Below, piece after piece: positions 14,578 through 23,223 of a stretch of DNA of 64,000 nt. The notes beneath the pieces were generated by a model. That model did not search any database. It worked only from the letters and a program-made list of their open reading frames with translations, and was not told the origin of the DNA. How positions within the stretch are numbered: position 1 is the stretch's first letter; every line of letters starts with the position of its first letter. A program made the translations under genes and the position numbers. This stretch comes from Alkalicoccobacillus gibsonii (GTDB lineage Bacteria > Bacillota > Bacilli > Bacillales > Bacillaceae_D), in NCBI RefSeq assembly GCF_016798245.1, contig NZ_JAEUZA010000003.1, forward strand, positions 62,001 through 126,000, given 5' to 3'.

Positions 14578-15618
14578 ATGGTAAAAGCAAAAGCACGTGC
14601 AGTGGACGGTCCAGATAAGGGATTCCGAGAAGCGGAGATTACAAGACGTGATCTTGATCAACAGGATGTTCTAATTGAGATTAAGTTCGCTGGGATCTGC
14701 CACTCCGATATTCATACAGCTCATGGAGAGTGGGGCGAGGTTAACTATCCTTTAGTTCCTGGTCATGAGATCGCTGGAATCGTAACAGAAGTTGGCCCAA
14801 ATGTAACTAAGTTTAAAGTGGGCGACCGTGTCGGTGTTGGGTGTATGGTTGATTCATGTGGAGAATGTGAAAACTGCCAAAAAGGCGATGAGCAGTATTG
14901 CAACAAAGGAAATGTCCCTACATACGCTGGGTTTGATAAATATGGTGAGCCGACTCAGGGTGGATACTCCACTCATATCGTTGTAACAGAAGGCTTTGTT
15001 GTTAGCATTCCTGACAACATAGAGCTTGATGCAGCAGCTCCATTATTATGTGCAGGAATCACGACGTTCTCTCCATTAAACCGTTGGCAGGCTGGCCCTG
15101 GCAAGAAAGTAGCAGTTGTCGGTATGGGTGGACTTGGTCATATGGCAGTTAAGATTGCACATGCAATGGGAGCAGAAGTGACAGTTCTATCTCAAACGTT
15201 GAACAAGCAAGAGGATGGAATGAAATTCGGAGCAAAGGACTATTACGCAACGAAGGATCCAGAAACGTTTGAAAAGCTTGCAGGTACATTTGATCTAATC
15301 ATTAACACGGTCAGCGCAAAAATTGACGCTGGCGCGTACATTGGTCTTCTTGCCCTAGATGGCACGATGGTAAACGTAGGTGCACCACCTGAACCATTAT
15401 CTGTTCATGTGATGTCATTAATTGGTCGTCGTCGTTCATTTGCAGGATCAATGATTGGTGGCATCCAAGAAACACAGGATATGCTCGACTTTTGCGCAGA
15501 GCACAACATCGCTCCAAACATCGAAGTCATCTCTGCAGATGAAATTGACCACGCGTATGATCGTGTATTGAACTCTGACGTGAAATACCGTTTTGTGATT
15601 GATACGAGCACGATGTAA
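14578..15618 (+). CDS. adhA: Zinc-dependent NAD(P) alcohol dehydrogenase, AdhA/YahK type
   Basis: 346 residues. Catalytic zinc ligands are C41 and H63-E64 (GICHSDIH, PGHEIAG), with a third Cys in the PLLCAGITT segment. The structural zinc ligands are C94, C97, C100 and C108. The nucleotide-binding loop is VGMGGLGHMAVK. It is a medium-chain dehydrogenase of the cinnamyl-alcohol-dehydrogenase branch, reducing reactive aldehydes with NADPH. The ATG has GGAGG ten bases upstream. The divergent MerR gene and the 19-base-spacer promoter match the AdhR-adhA arrangement of B. subtilis, so aldehyde- or methylglyoxal-induced expression is likely (inference). Confidence 0.9.
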   Translation: MVKAKARAVDGPDKGFREAEITRRDLDQQDVLIEIKFAGICHSDIHTAHGEWGEVNYPLVPGHEIAGIVTEVGPNVTKFKVGDRVGVGCMVDSCGECENCQKGDEQYCNKGNVPTYAGFDKYGEPTQGGYSTHIVVTEGFVVSIPDNIELDAAAPLLCAGITTFSPLNRWQAGPGKKVAVVGMGGLGHMAVKIAHAMGAEVTVLSQTLNKQEDGMKFGAKDYYATKDPETFEKLAGTFDLIINTVSAKIDAGAYIGLLALDGTMVNVGAPPEPLSVHVMSLIGRRRSFAGSMIGGIQETQDMLDFCAEHNIAPNIEVISADEIDHAYDRVLNSDVKYRFVIDTSTM

Positions 15619-15628
15619 CTAATGAGTG

Positions 15629-15664
15629 AAAGGTGTCCCAACCGTAATGGCAGGGACACCTTTT
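15629..15664. terminator. Bidirectional terminator
   Basis: AAAGGTGTCCC pairs with GGGACACCTTT around 13 bases between adhA and the convergent acetyltransferase gene. Confidence 0.82.
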
Positions 15665-16228
15665 CTATTCCTCAATTGATTTAATAACTTTGGCAGGGAC
15701 TCCCGCAACAATCACGTTATCAGGTACATCTTTTGTAACAACGGCTCCAGCTGAAATAATGGAATTCTCACCAATCGTTACACCTGGCATGATGGTTGCT
15801 GCAATGCCAATCCAAGCATTGTTCTTTATGTTGATTGGCTTAGACATAGTGGCTCTTCTTTCAGATGGAGAAATTGGATGATTCGTCGTCACAAGATTTA
15901 CTTTCGGAGCAATTAATACATGATCTCCGATTGTAATCCCTCCTCTATCCATGAATGTACACCCAGAATTAATAAAAACATGACTACCTACAGTTAGGTT
16001 TTGTCCGAAGTCGGTGTAAAAGGGAGGAAGTAGTTCAAAGGTGTGTTCGATCTCCTGAGTAGTTAACTCGAAGAATTGTTTTCTGACCTCTTCAGTTGAA
16101 TGGTAGCCTGTATTCAAGTTAGCCACGAGCTCTTGCGCTCGCTCAATCGCTTGAGCCATTTTGGGGAATTCGGGATCTTGGATGGATATAGTCTCACCGG
16201 CACGGTCACGATCAAAAATATCATTCAC
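15665..16228 (-). CDS. Hexapeptide-repeat sugar O-acetyltransferase (maltose/galactoside acetyltransferase type)
   Basis: 187 residues. The N-terminal NDIFDRDRAGETISIQDPEFPKM cap is typical of Maa/LacA-like enzymes. It is followed by left-handed beta-helix hexapeptide turns (IGDHVLIAPKVNLVT, IGIAATIMPGVTIGENSIISAGAVVTKDVP). These cytoplasmic trimers acetylate sugars with acetyl-CoA. GTG at 16228 is chosen: AGGAG lies eight bases upstream, and the frame opening at 16273 would start inside the operator. The promoter carries the same MerR-type operator as adhA, linking the gene to the aldehyde-responsive regulator. Confidence 0.87.
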   Translation of the reverse strand: MNDIFDRDRAGETISIQDPEFPKMAQAIERAQELVANLNTGYHSTEEVRKQFFELTTQEIEHTFELLPPFYTDFGQNLTVGSHVFINSGCTFMDRGGITIGDHVLIAPKVNLVTTNHPISPSERRATMSKPINIKNNAWIGIAATIMPGVTIGENSIISAGAVVTKDVPDNVIVAGVPAKVIKSIEE

Positions 16229-16263
16229 TATCATCACTCCTATAAAAAAGTTATTATTTTTTA

Positions 16264-16294
16264 ACGATAGCACCTAGAGGTAACTCTAGGTAAA
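16264..16294 (-). promoter_or_regulatory. Second MerR-type promoter/operator (acetyltransferase gene)
   Basis: On the minus strand TTTACC and TATCGT are separated by 19 bases. The spacer is centred on CCTAGAGTTACCTCTAGG (16273-16290), whose outer seven bases are a perfect inverted repeat and match the adhA operator. Confidence 0.8.
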
Positions 16295-16411
16295 GGCTCA
16301 ATCAGAATTTCACTACCAAATACCACAAAAATAGACAATTCCCCGAATTGCTCACCACTCATGACTTTGCCGCATAGACTACACGGTAAACCCCACTCTC
16401 CGCTTTATTTT

Positions 16412-16445
16412 CTTGATTGACGATAGGTTGTCAATCAAGTATGAT
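16412..16445 (+). promoter_or_regulatory. glmS promoter with inverted repeat
   Basis: TTGACG (16417-16422), a 17-base spacer and TATGAT (16440-16445). A perfect 10-base inverted repeat, CTTGATTGAC (16412-16421) and GTCAATCAAG (16430-16439), covers the -35 and spacer and could be an operator. Confidence 0.75.
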
Positions 16446-16497
16446 TATTTTGGATTAGATGAGAGGAGGATCGTGTATAGTTAGTGAGCAACATAAA

Positions 16498-16650
16498 GCG
16501 CCTGAACTGCCCCACGTACGGACATTGGGACAGTTGACGAGGAGAGGGTTTATCGATATTTTCGGCGGATGCCCTCCGGTTGATGCATGACAACCGTCAA
16601 GCTTCTAGAAAAAGCATCAGGGTGACCTGGTGGACAAAGCTAGAAGTACC
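16498..16650 (+). promoter_or_regulatory. glmS ribozyme-riboswitch
   Basis: The self-cleaving element is recognised by GCGCC after the cleavage site (between A16497 and G16498), the core GTTGACGAGGAG, GGGTTTATCGA-ATTTTCGGCGGATG, and the P3/P4 arms ending in GGTGACCTGGTGGACAAAGC. Glucosamine-6-phosphate binding triggers cleavage and loss of the glmS message. It fills most of the 506-base gap before glmS. Confidence 0.95.
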
Positions 16651-16680
16651 ATGCCCATAAAAACTAAAATTGATAAGAGT

Positions 16681-16713
16681 GGGGGCAAGTATGCCCTCAG
16701 GTTGCTTGCCCCC
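16681..16713 (+). other. Hairpin between the glmS ribozyme and the glmS ribosome binding site
   Basis: GGGGGCAAG (16681-16689) pairs with CTTGCCCCC (16705-16713) around 15 bases. No T run follows, so it is not a normal terminator; it sits just before the ribosome binding site GGGAGGT. Confidence 0.7.
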
Positions 16714-16734
16714 GACTATGGGAGGTAACCATTT

Positions 16735-18537
16735 ATGTGTGGAATCGTAGGTTATGTAGGAACGGAAGATGCAAAGGAAATCTTGCTTCAAGGACTTGAA
16801 AAGCTTGAGTATCGTGGCTATGACTCAGCCGGTATCGCTCTAACAAACGCAGAGGGCGTACATGTATTCAAGGAAAAAGGCCGTATTGCAACTCTTCGTG
16901 AGGCTGTGGATTCAGAAACCAGCGCAACTGTTGGGATCGGACACACACGTTGGGCGACACACGGTGTACCAAGTCAATTGAACGCACACCCGCATCAGAG
17001 CTCAAGTGCCCGTTTCACTCTCGTACACAACGGTGTAATCGAGAACTACAAAGAACTAAAAGCAAACTACTTAAGTAACAAAGAGCTAGCAAGTGATACG
17101 GATACAGAAGTCATTGTTCAAGTGATCGAGCACTTTGTAGAGCAAGGTCACAGCACAGAACAAGCCTTCCGCGAGACGTTATCCCTTCTTAAAGGTTCAT
17201 ATGCTCTTGCTTTAATTGATCAAGAAAACAAAGAAACCGTATTTGTCGGTAAAAATAAAAGCCCACTTCTTATCGGAGTTGGTGAAGATGTGAATGTCAT
17301 CGCGTCTGATGCAATGGCTATGCTTGCTGTAACAGATCAATTTGTTGAGATCATGGATCAGGAGATTGTCATTGTTAAACGTGATTCGATTACAATTGAA
17401 ACACTTGCTGGTGTGAAAGTTGAGCGCGAGCCTTACACAGCTGAGCTTGATATGAGTGACATCGAAAAAGGAACATATCCTCACTTTATGCTGAAGGAAA
17501 TTGATGAGCAGCCGTTTGTTATGCGTAACATCATCCAAAAGTATCAAAATGAAGACGGTGGCCTACGTATCGATGCTGACATTCGTGAAGCCGTAAAAGC
17601 AAGCGACCGCATCTATATCATTGCAGCTGGAACAAGCTATCACGCAGGTCTCGTTGGAAAGCAGCTTGTTGAGAAGCTTGCAAACCGTCCAGTGGAAGTG
17701 CATATCGCAAGTGAATTCTTGTACAATATGCCGTTATTATCAGAGAACCCACTCTTTATCTTCATCTCACAAAGTGGCGAAACAGCTGACTCACGAGGTG
17801 TATTAGTCGAAGTGAAAAAACAAGGCCACAAAGCCTTAACTATCACGAACGTACCAGGATCTACGCTTTCTCGTGAAGCTGACTTCACGCTTCATACGTA
17901 TGCTGGACCTGAAATTGCTGTTGCTTCTACAAAAGCATACACAGCTCAAATCGCTGTTTTTGCCATCCTTGCCGTTGACGTAGCACGTTCTGCTGGCATT
18001 GAGCTAGACTTCGATCCATTACAAGAGCTTGGTATCGTTGCAAACGCAATGGAAGTACTAACAGCACAGAAGGAAGAGATGGAGAAAGTCGCTCGTGACT
18101 TCCTATCCGTTACACGTAACGCCTTCTTTATCGGTCGCGCAGCTGACTATCATGTAGTTGTTGAAGGCGCACTGAAGTTAAAAGAAATCTCTTACATCCA
18201 AGCAGAAGGATTTGCTGGAGGAGAATTAAAGCACGGAACGATTGCCTTAATTGAAGAAGGCACTCCAGTCTTTGCACTAGCAACACAAGAGCACGTAAAC
18301 CTAAGCATCCGCGGAAACGCCCAAGAAGTAGAAGCACGTGGCGCCCACGTTTGCACAATCAGCATGGAAGGCATGAACGAAGCAGACGATCAAATCGTCA
18401 TCCCACGCGTTCACGAACACCTAACTGCACTAGCAGCAGTCATTCCATTGCAACTAATCTCATACTACGCAGCACTACACAGAGAGTGTGACGTGGATAA
18501 ACCACGTAACCTTGCGAAAAGTGTAACGGTTGAGTAG
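16735..18537 (+). CDS. glmS: Glutamine-fructose-6-phosphate aminotransferase GlmS
   Basis: 600 residues, the standard length. The N-terminal glutaminase domain starts MCGIVGYVG with the catalytic Cys after Met removal and has GHTRWATHG. Two SIS domains follow, with [20 protein letters not shown] and the C-terminal KSVTVE. It makes glucosamine-6-phosphate from fructose-6-phosphate and glutamine, the first committed step to UDP-GlcNAc. The ATG follows GGGAGG. Expression is fed back by the ribozyme in the leader. A terminator follows the stop. Confidence 0.98.
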   Translation: MCGIVGYVGTEDAKEILLQGLEKLEYRGYDSAGIALTNAEGVHVFKEKGRIATLREAVDSETSATVGIGHTRWATHGVPSQLNAHPHQSSSARFTLVHNGVIENYKELKANYLSNKELASDTDTEVIVQVIEHFVEQGHSTEQAFRETLSLLKGSYALALIDQENKETVFVGKNKSPLLIGVGEDVNVIASDAMAMLAVTDQFVEIMDQEIVIVKRDSITIETLAGVKVEREPYTAELDMSDIEKGTYPHFMLKEIDEQPFVMRNIIQKYQNEDGGLRIDADIREAVKASDRIYIIAAGTSYHAGLVGKQLVEKLANRPVEVHIASEFLYNMPLLSENPLFIFISQSGETADSRGVLVEVKKQGHKALTITNVPGSTLSREADFTLHTYAGPEIAVASTKAYTAQIAVFAILAVDVARSAGIELDFDPLQELGIVANAMEVLTAQKEEMEKVARDFLSVTRNAFFIGRAADYHVVVEGALKLKEISYIQAEGFAGGELKHGTIALIEEGTPVFALATQEHVNLSIRGNAQEVEARGAHVCTISMEGMNEADDQIVIPRVHEHLTALAAVIPLQLISYYAALHRECDVDKPRNLAKSVTVE

Positions 18538-18550
18538 GTTAAGATAAGAA

Positions 18551-18586
18551 AGGAAAGGACTCCCCATTTTTAGGGAGTCCTTTTCT
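18551..18586. terminator. Bidirectional terminator after glmS
   Basis: AAAGGACTCCC pairs with GGGAGTCCTTT around eight bases with flanking A and T runs, between convergent genes. Confidence 0.85.
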
Positions 18587-18591
18587 GTATC

Positions 18592-19509
18592 TTAATTATT
18601 AAGGATAGGAAATGCTTCAAGCATTTTCTTAAGATTAATGGCGTCCCATGGCATGTGCTCGGTAATGCCTAAGCCTACTACTTCTGTTGCCTCTGATACT
18701 TCTTTTATAATCTGAACCAATCGTTCGCGTTGAATAGAGCCCGCTGCAGAGAAGTGATATTCTTCATCAGGATTAGCGAATAACAAAGATCTAAAGGATG
18801 TTGGGTCTAATACATCTAAATCAAGGTGAATCGCTAGGTGTTTAATCTCATTTTCCTTGATCCACTTTTTAATTGAACCGGTGCTTTCTGCAAGTTCATT
18901 TGCATTCGATGTTCTAAGACCTAATCGGCTAATGACATCATCCTCAGCCTCTTCTGGGTATACACCTGCTTTTTTAACCTCTTTTATAATTCGACTCTCT
19001 TCCTCTTGAGAAGGTGTCGCTAAACCAGCGATAAAGACATTCTCTGGTTTAATCGGTGTCGTAACTAGGCTTGAAAATTGCTTATCTCCCTCACCGAGTA
19101 GATTCCCCAGTGGCAAAGTGTGTCCATTGTCATAACCAACAAACCGAACCAAGTCACTATGGGCATCAATCCACAACACTCCTAAGTTTCCATCGTACTT
19201 TTCGTTTAAATAGGAGAAAGGTGCCTGCTCCACCAGACAATCTCCACCGAGTATGACCACTCGATCTGGCTTATGAGCCTCTAGAAGGTGTTGGGTCGCT
19301 GTCATTTGTTCAAATAACTGAGCTCTCCCATTCATTCCATTCTCATTCTCGAGTGGTGAACCGTCAAATGATTTTACCGGTACCTCAATCAAAGGCTGAT
19401 CATTTTTGGGGGCAAGCCATGCGAGTAATTCTGCACCAAATGAATAATGTTGATTATTTCCTCCCTGCCACTGTGGCATAAGCAATCTTACTGTCTTTTT
19501 AGTCATCAT
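18592..19509 (-). CDS. Arginase/agmatinase-superfamily protein with altered metal site
   Basis: 305 residues with the ureohydrolase fold signatures: VVILGGDC (residues 85-91), WIDAHSD (113-119) and HLDLDVLDP. Enzymes of this family use two manganese ions to hydrolyse guanidino groups (arginine, agmatine, formiminoglutamate). In the first motif the usual GGDH is GGDC, so one manganese ligand is Cys instead of His; activity or metal content may differ. Two adjacent ATGs (19509 and 19506) both follow AAAGGAG; I report the longer. The gene is monocistronic, and no urea- or arginine-related neighbour points to a substrate. Confidence 0.78.
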   Translation of the reverse strand: MMTKKTVRLLMPQWQGGNNQHYSFGAELLAWLAPKNDQPLIEVPVKSFDGSPLENENGMNGRAQLFEQMTATQHLLEAHKPDRVVILGGDCLVEQAPFSYLNEKYDGNLGVLWIDAHSDLVRFVGYDNGHTLPLGNLLGEGDKQFSSLVTTPIKPENVFIAGLATPSQEEESRIIKEVKKAGVYPEEAEDDVISRLGLRTSNANELAESTGSIKKWIKENEIKHLAIHLDLDVLDPTSFRSLLFANPDEEYHFSAAGSIQRERLVQIIKEVSEATEVVGLGITEHMPWDAINLKKMLEAFPILNN

Positions 19510-19611
19510 GCTCTCTCCTTTATTTTAGATTAGTCCTAGCTTACAATAGGAGTAATTTCTAAAACAGTACGCACTTTATTGATAGATACTACCAGAAAGG
19601 ATAGTGATTCT

Positions 19612-19947
19612 ATGAGCATGGCTGAATACAAGGGCAAGGTAAAGAAGATTCAAGATACACCTTTTGGGTACACGATGTCAGTGATAGGAGGTAAGTGGAA
19701 GATGGTGATCATTTACCTTCTGGCAGAAGGTGAAGCTGTTCGTTTTAATGAATTAAAAAGACAGATCGGAGCAATCACCTATCGAACCTTAAGTGCACAA
19801 TTAAAAGAGTTAGAAGCGGATGGTTTGGTGCATCGCGAAGAATTCCCGCAAGTTCCTCCTAAAGTTGTTTATAGTTTGACACCAAAAGCAAATTCTCTTT
19901 TGCCCGTTTTAGAAAGTCTGTGTGAGTGGGGAGTAGAGAACCAATAA
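19612..19947 (+). CDS. HxlR-family transcriptional regulator
   Basis: 111 residues. It shows the HxlR winged-helix pattern: a near-N-terminal GYTMSVIGGKWKMVIIYLL segment, FNELKRQIGAITYRTLSAQLKELEADGLVHRE and the wing PPKVVYSLTPKA. The usual HxlR redox Cys near the N terminus is absent (the segment reads QDTPFGYTM). AAAGGA precedes the ATG at 19612; the upstream frame start at 19579 lacks a site. It is followed 99 bases later by an SDR gene on the same strand, its most likely target. Confidence 0.85.
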   Translation: MSMAEYKGKVKKIQDTPFGYTMSVIGGKWKMVIIYLLAEGEAVRFNELKRQIGAITYRTLSAQLKELEADGLVHREEFPQVPPKVVYSLTPKANSLLPVLESLCEWGVENQ

Positions 19948-20046
19948 AATTCATAATAGTAAACCTTCATCTAGCGAGGTAGAGTTTATTTCTAGTAAAG
20001 GTTTAATGATTGAGTGTAAATTATCTTGTTAGGTAGGAGCGTATAT

Positions 20047-20928
20047 ATGAACACTAAAACCATCATCATCACCGGCGCAAACAGCGGACTCGGCCTTGAA
20101 ACAGCCAAGCACTTCGCAGGTCAGGGGCACCAAGTCATTCTAGCAGTGAGAAACACTGGAAAAGGGAAGAGAGCAAAAGAAGAGATTCAACGCATATATC
20201 CAGAGGCAATTATTCAAGTACATTCACTCGATCTTTCAAAGCTTCAAAGCGTTCGAGAATTTGCTGATACGATCTCAAGCCAGGTAGAGGTCATTGACTT
20301 ACTCATCAATAATGCAGGCGTGATGATGCCTTCTTATTCACTAACAGAGGATGGATTTGAATTGCAGTTTGCCAGTAACCACTTAGGACACTTTGCTTTA
20401 ACGGGCTTATTGCTTCCGTTACTCGAAAAGGGGGAAGCTTCTCGGGTTGTCACGCTGACATCGATTGCTCATCGGAATGCGGCTATTCAATTTGAGAACT
20501 TGCATGGAACGAATGGGTATAAGAGCTTTGTCTTCTATGGTCAGAGTAAACTAGCAAATTTATTGTTTGCCAAGGAGTTAGACAATCGGCTAAAAGCAAA
20601 TCACTACAAAACTATTAGTGTGGCTGCGCATCCAGGGATATCGTCTACGAATTTGTTCACCTTGGGTAAAAAGAAAACGCCTTGGTACGTTAAATCGTTT
20701 CTGAAATTGGCTAGTCAGCCAGCTGAGAAAGGGGCGCTACCTATCATTATGGCAGCGACAGACGAATCTCTCCGAGGTGGAGAATTGATTGGACCAGATG
20801 GAGCAGGTGGTAGGAAAGGGAATCCTACGGTTGAACAACCTAAGAAAGGAATCTATAACGATTCGACAATGGATAAGTTATGGAATATCTCGGAGGAGCT
20901 TACGGAAGTGAGTTATCCTTTTGAATAA
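20047..20928 (+). CDS. Short-chain dehydrogenase/reductase
   Basis: 293 residues. The cofactor loop is TGANSGLGLETA near the N terminus; NNAGVMM and the catalytic YGQSK are present, with Ser in TLTSIAHRN. The sequence, including DLSKLQSVREFADTI and ASNHLGHFALTGLLLPLL, resembles the retinol-dehydrogenase/protochlorophyllide-reductase-like SDR branch. The substrate is unknown. AGGAG lies seven bases before the ATG at 20047. It follows the HxlR gene, an arrangement typical of regulator-reductase pairs responding to reactive electrophiles (inference). Confidence 0.88.
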   Translation: MNTKTIIITGANSGLGLETAKHFAGQGHQVILAVRNTGKGKRAKEEIQRIYPEAIIQVHSLDLSKLQSVREFADTISSQVEVIDLLINNAGVMMPSYSLTEDGFELQFASNHLGHFALTGLLLPLLEKGEASRVVTLTSIAHRNAAIQFENLHGTNGYKSFVFYGQSKLANLLFAKELDNRLKANHYKTISVAAHPGISSTNLFTLGKKKTPWYVKSFLKLASQPAEKGALPIIMAATDESLRGGELIGPDGAGGRKGNPTVEQPKKGIYNDSTMDKLWNISEELTEVSYPFE

Positions 20929-20931
20929 GAA

Positions 20932-20972
20932 CAAGACCACCGTCACTCTAAAAAGTCAGTGGTCTTTCTTTT
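20932..20972. terminator. Bidirectional terminator
   Basis: AAGACCACCGTCACT pairs with AGTCAGTGGTCTT, followed by TCTTTT, between convergent genes. Confidence 0.78.
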
Positions 20973-20995
20973 AATATGGATGAGCGTTTAATCAT

Positions 20996-21439
20996 CTACT
21001 TTTGGTCAACATCAACAGTTAACTGATCAAAAAACTCTCCATCTATATAAACGTTCAACTCCCAAAGTCCTGAGGAGGGGAACAATACAGTTGAGCGAGC
21101 ATGCCCATTAATTTCTTCACCTCGAGGCTCTAAGCTATCATCATTAAAGATAATTGGAGAGATAAATTCCACATCGCCTTCTTGTCTTGCCTGTACTTCC
21201 CAATCTTTATATGCGATATCTGGATTTCCCCAAAAATGCCACATCCATTTTTGACCGTTTTCAGTAATGTCCTTCATACCAATGATGCCAATACTTCCTT
21301 CTTTTCCAAACATCTCTCCAAGTTCATGTTTAAAGAACGGGCTGTTGTCACTCCATTCTTCCATAACAGAATCATTTGAACAGGCTAATAAGAGTAGTGA
21401 AAGAATGAAGATTGTTATAAAAGAGACTGTCTTTTTCAT
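20996..21439 (-). CDS. Putative lipoprotein, DUF4871-like
   Basis: 147 residues. An N-terminal signal peptide ends in the lipobox LLAC (Cys at about residue 20), so it should be membrane-anchored outside the cell. The mature part has conserved-looking aromatic segments MWHFWGNPDI and a C-terminal beta strand series ending in WELNVYIDGEFFDQLTVDV, resembling the Ig-like DUF4871 proteins of Bacillus. GGAGG precedes the ATG. The function is unknown. Confidence 0.72.
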   Translation of the reverse strand: MKKTVSFITIFILSLLLLACSNDSVMEEWSDNSPFFKHELGEMFGKEGSIGIIGMKDITENGQKWMWHFWGNPDIAYKDWEVQARQEGDVEFISPIIFNDDSLEPRGEEINGHARSTVLFPSSGLWELNVYIDGEFFDQLTVDVDQK

Positions 21440-21629
21440 AAATCCTCCTTTTAAATATGAGTTTTTAGCTATTTATTTTTATTATCTATTTCTTTAATAA
21501 GGAACGAATTCCTTTAATTTGATAATATATATTGAAAGGTCATTTATCACTCAGGTAAAAGAATCCAGTCATCTCGCAATCCCTTCCCGCATATAAGATC
21601 TTAAACATAAGCCAAAGGGGAGATCGACT

Positions 21630-21977
21630 ATGCTACAACATTACCGCGCTACATTAAACGAAGCAGATACTAATCTTTCTGATTCATTAAGATACGCCTT
21701 AATCTGTAGTATCAGGACGCCAGTTGATCAAGCTGTGATTGAGTTATACAAAGACGATATTCACGTACCGGGTACACTGCAATGGGCAGCTTATGATACG
21801 AAGATCCTTAAGATCAAACAAGTATACGGGGTTGGTGGTTTGTACGAGGTTACGCTTCGAATTTACCCTTACTACAATGCGCATAACAGTTATGGGATAG
21901 ACGAGGTTGTAGTGAACACGAATCAGGAGTTAATTCGTTACAGACATGTGCATACATATCCACTTCCAAGGAGGTAA
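21630..21977 (+). CDS. DUF3888-like protein
   Basis: 115 residues. It has the pattern SLRYALICSIRTPVDQAVIELYKD ... KILKIKQ ... LYEVTLRIYPYYNAHNSYGIDEVVV, which resembles DUF3888 domains. Those are normally exported; here no signal peptide is visible in front of the domain. AAGGGGAG lies ahead of the ATG. Four bases separate it from the VOC gene start, so the two are an operon. The function is unknown. Confidence 0.68.
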   Translation: MLQHYRATLNEADTNLSDSLRYALICSIRTPVDQAVIELYKDDIHVPGTLQWAAYDTKILKIKQVYGVGGLYEVTLRIYPYYNAHNSYGIDEVVVNTNQELIRYRHVHTYPLPRR

Positions 21978-21981
21978 AAAG

Positions 21982-22395
21982 ATGAATAAAAAATTAATTA
22001 GAGTTGGCACTACTTATATCCCTGTTTCCAACCCAAGACGTTCTGCCCAGTGGTATATTGAAAAGCTGGGGGCAGAGTTGAATTACGAGGATGAGGATAA
22101 GGCTATTCTTCAACTAGCGAAGCATAGTGTATTTCTAGTAAAGGCTCAAGAGGGTCAGTTCGCTAATTTTATAGATGTTCATGGAAAGGAACGGTTCTCT
22201 TTAACCTTTGAGGTAGATGGAATAGCTGCTTTAAGGTCTTTACATCAAGAGTTTACACTTAAGAAAATGAGAGTTGGAGAGATAGAGGATCGAGGTCACT
22301 CAGGCAGGAATTTTGTTTTTGAGGATATAGACGGAAATCAATTTGATGTTTGGAGTGAATTGAGTCCCGCCTTTAACACATCTAAGCAAAATTAG
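21982..22395 (+). CDS. VOC-family (glyoxalase/bleomycin-resistance-like) protein
   Basis: 137 residues with a paired beta-alpha-beta-beta-beta module: YIPVSNPRRSAQWYIEKLGAEL and, in the second half, NFVFEDIDGNQFDVWSEL. Family members bind a metal or small ligands and include glyoxalases, dioxygenases and drug-binding resistance proteins. The ATG at 21982 follows AAGGAGG; the upstream frame from 21946 lies inside the preceding gene. Its end overlaps the convergent membrane-protein gene by 14 bases. Confidence 0.83.
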   Translation: MNKKLIRVGTTYIPVSNPRRSAQWYIEKLGAELNYEDEDKAILQLAKHSVFLVKAQEGQFANFIDVHGKERFSLTFEVDGIAALRSLHQEFTLKKMRVGEIEDRGHSGRNFVFEDIDGNQFDVWSELSPAFNTSKQN

Positions 22396-22666
22396 CCCCA
22401 AGGTAAAAGAAGAAAGCAATGATCGCCAGTGTGATAAGCGTAATGATGAGCGCGAGCACAGGTAGAATGTTGCTTTCTTTTTTTGATTTGAAACTAAGCA
22501 CCAAAAAGACGATGATCGCAACCAAACAAACTGGCACAAATAAGTAATAGAGGGTGCCAGTAAACGTGTTTAGGTACGCGGCAATTAGATCTAATAAGAG
22601 AATGTTTAAAATGAGTAGAATGCTTAAGGTTAAGACGGTGTAGGATCTCCAGGTTATCGTTTTCAA
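22382..22666 (-). CDS. Small membrane protein, three membrane segments
   Basis: 94 residues with three hydrophobic spans (about residues 8-30, 36-57 and 69-90). TTG at 22666 is taken as start because GGAGG lies seven bases upstream; a TTG at 22684 would be inside that site. It follows the DUF3139-like gene by 24 bases and probably shares its transcript. No family was recognised. Confidence 0.62.
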   Translation of the reverse strand: MKTITWRSYTVLTLSILLILNILLLDLIAAYLNTFTGTLYYLFVPVCLVAIIVFLVLSFKSKKESNILPVLALIITLITLAIIAFFFYLGANFA

Positions 22667-22690
22667 TTTACATCCTCCGATCAAACAGTG

Positions 22691-23041
22691 TTATTCGTTA
22701 TCCTCGGTGTGATTGCCTTCGCCGTCTGTTCCTCCGATTTGCTGTACACCGATGTTATCGTTATAGATGTATTGATATTCCTGGTCTTCATCTGAAAAGG
22801 TGACAAAGGCTTGATACGCATCTTCCTCGTCATACTTGTCGCCACTCCAATCGTAATCGGTACGGATGGATTCAATGTCTTCATCTGCGTAATTTTGTTC
22901 TTCGGTTAAGTATTCATAGACCTTTTCTTCTGTAATAGCCAGCTGGTCTTGGCTTCCGTTAAAAAAGTTAAACACAAGAATTCCCACACATGTTAGGGAA
23001 ATGATTGCAACAATTGTGATAATCGTGCCTCTTTTTTTCAT
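22691..23041 (-). CDS. DUF3139-like membrane-anchored protein
   Basis: 116 residues. An N-terminal membrane anchor (about residues 7-29) is followed by an acidic extracytoplasmic domain with EEKVYEYLTEEQNYADEDIESI and YQAFVTFSDEDQEYQYIYND, which resembles DUF3139 proteins of Bacillus. AAGGAG precedes the ATG. It heads a two-gene unit with the membrane protein at 22382-22666. The function is unknown. Confidence 0.7.
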   Translation of the reverse strand: MKKRGTIITIVAIISLTCVGILVFNFFNGSQDQLAITEEKVYEYLTEEQNYADEDIESIRTDYDWSGDKYDEEDAYQAFVTFSDEDQEYQYIYNDNIGVQQIGGTDGEGNHTEDNE

Positions 23042-23223
23042 ACGAACTCTCCTTACTGATTGTTATTCTACACGTACCGAGACTATACCCTGGTATGGAT
23101 GTTCGTAAAACGTGAAATCGTGTGAATGTATAGTGAGAGGAAAAGCTGTTCATAAATGACTAGTTTTCCACTTGTAATCGTTTTATGATAGAGAGTAGCA
23201 GTAAATGATGAAAGGTGAGATGA

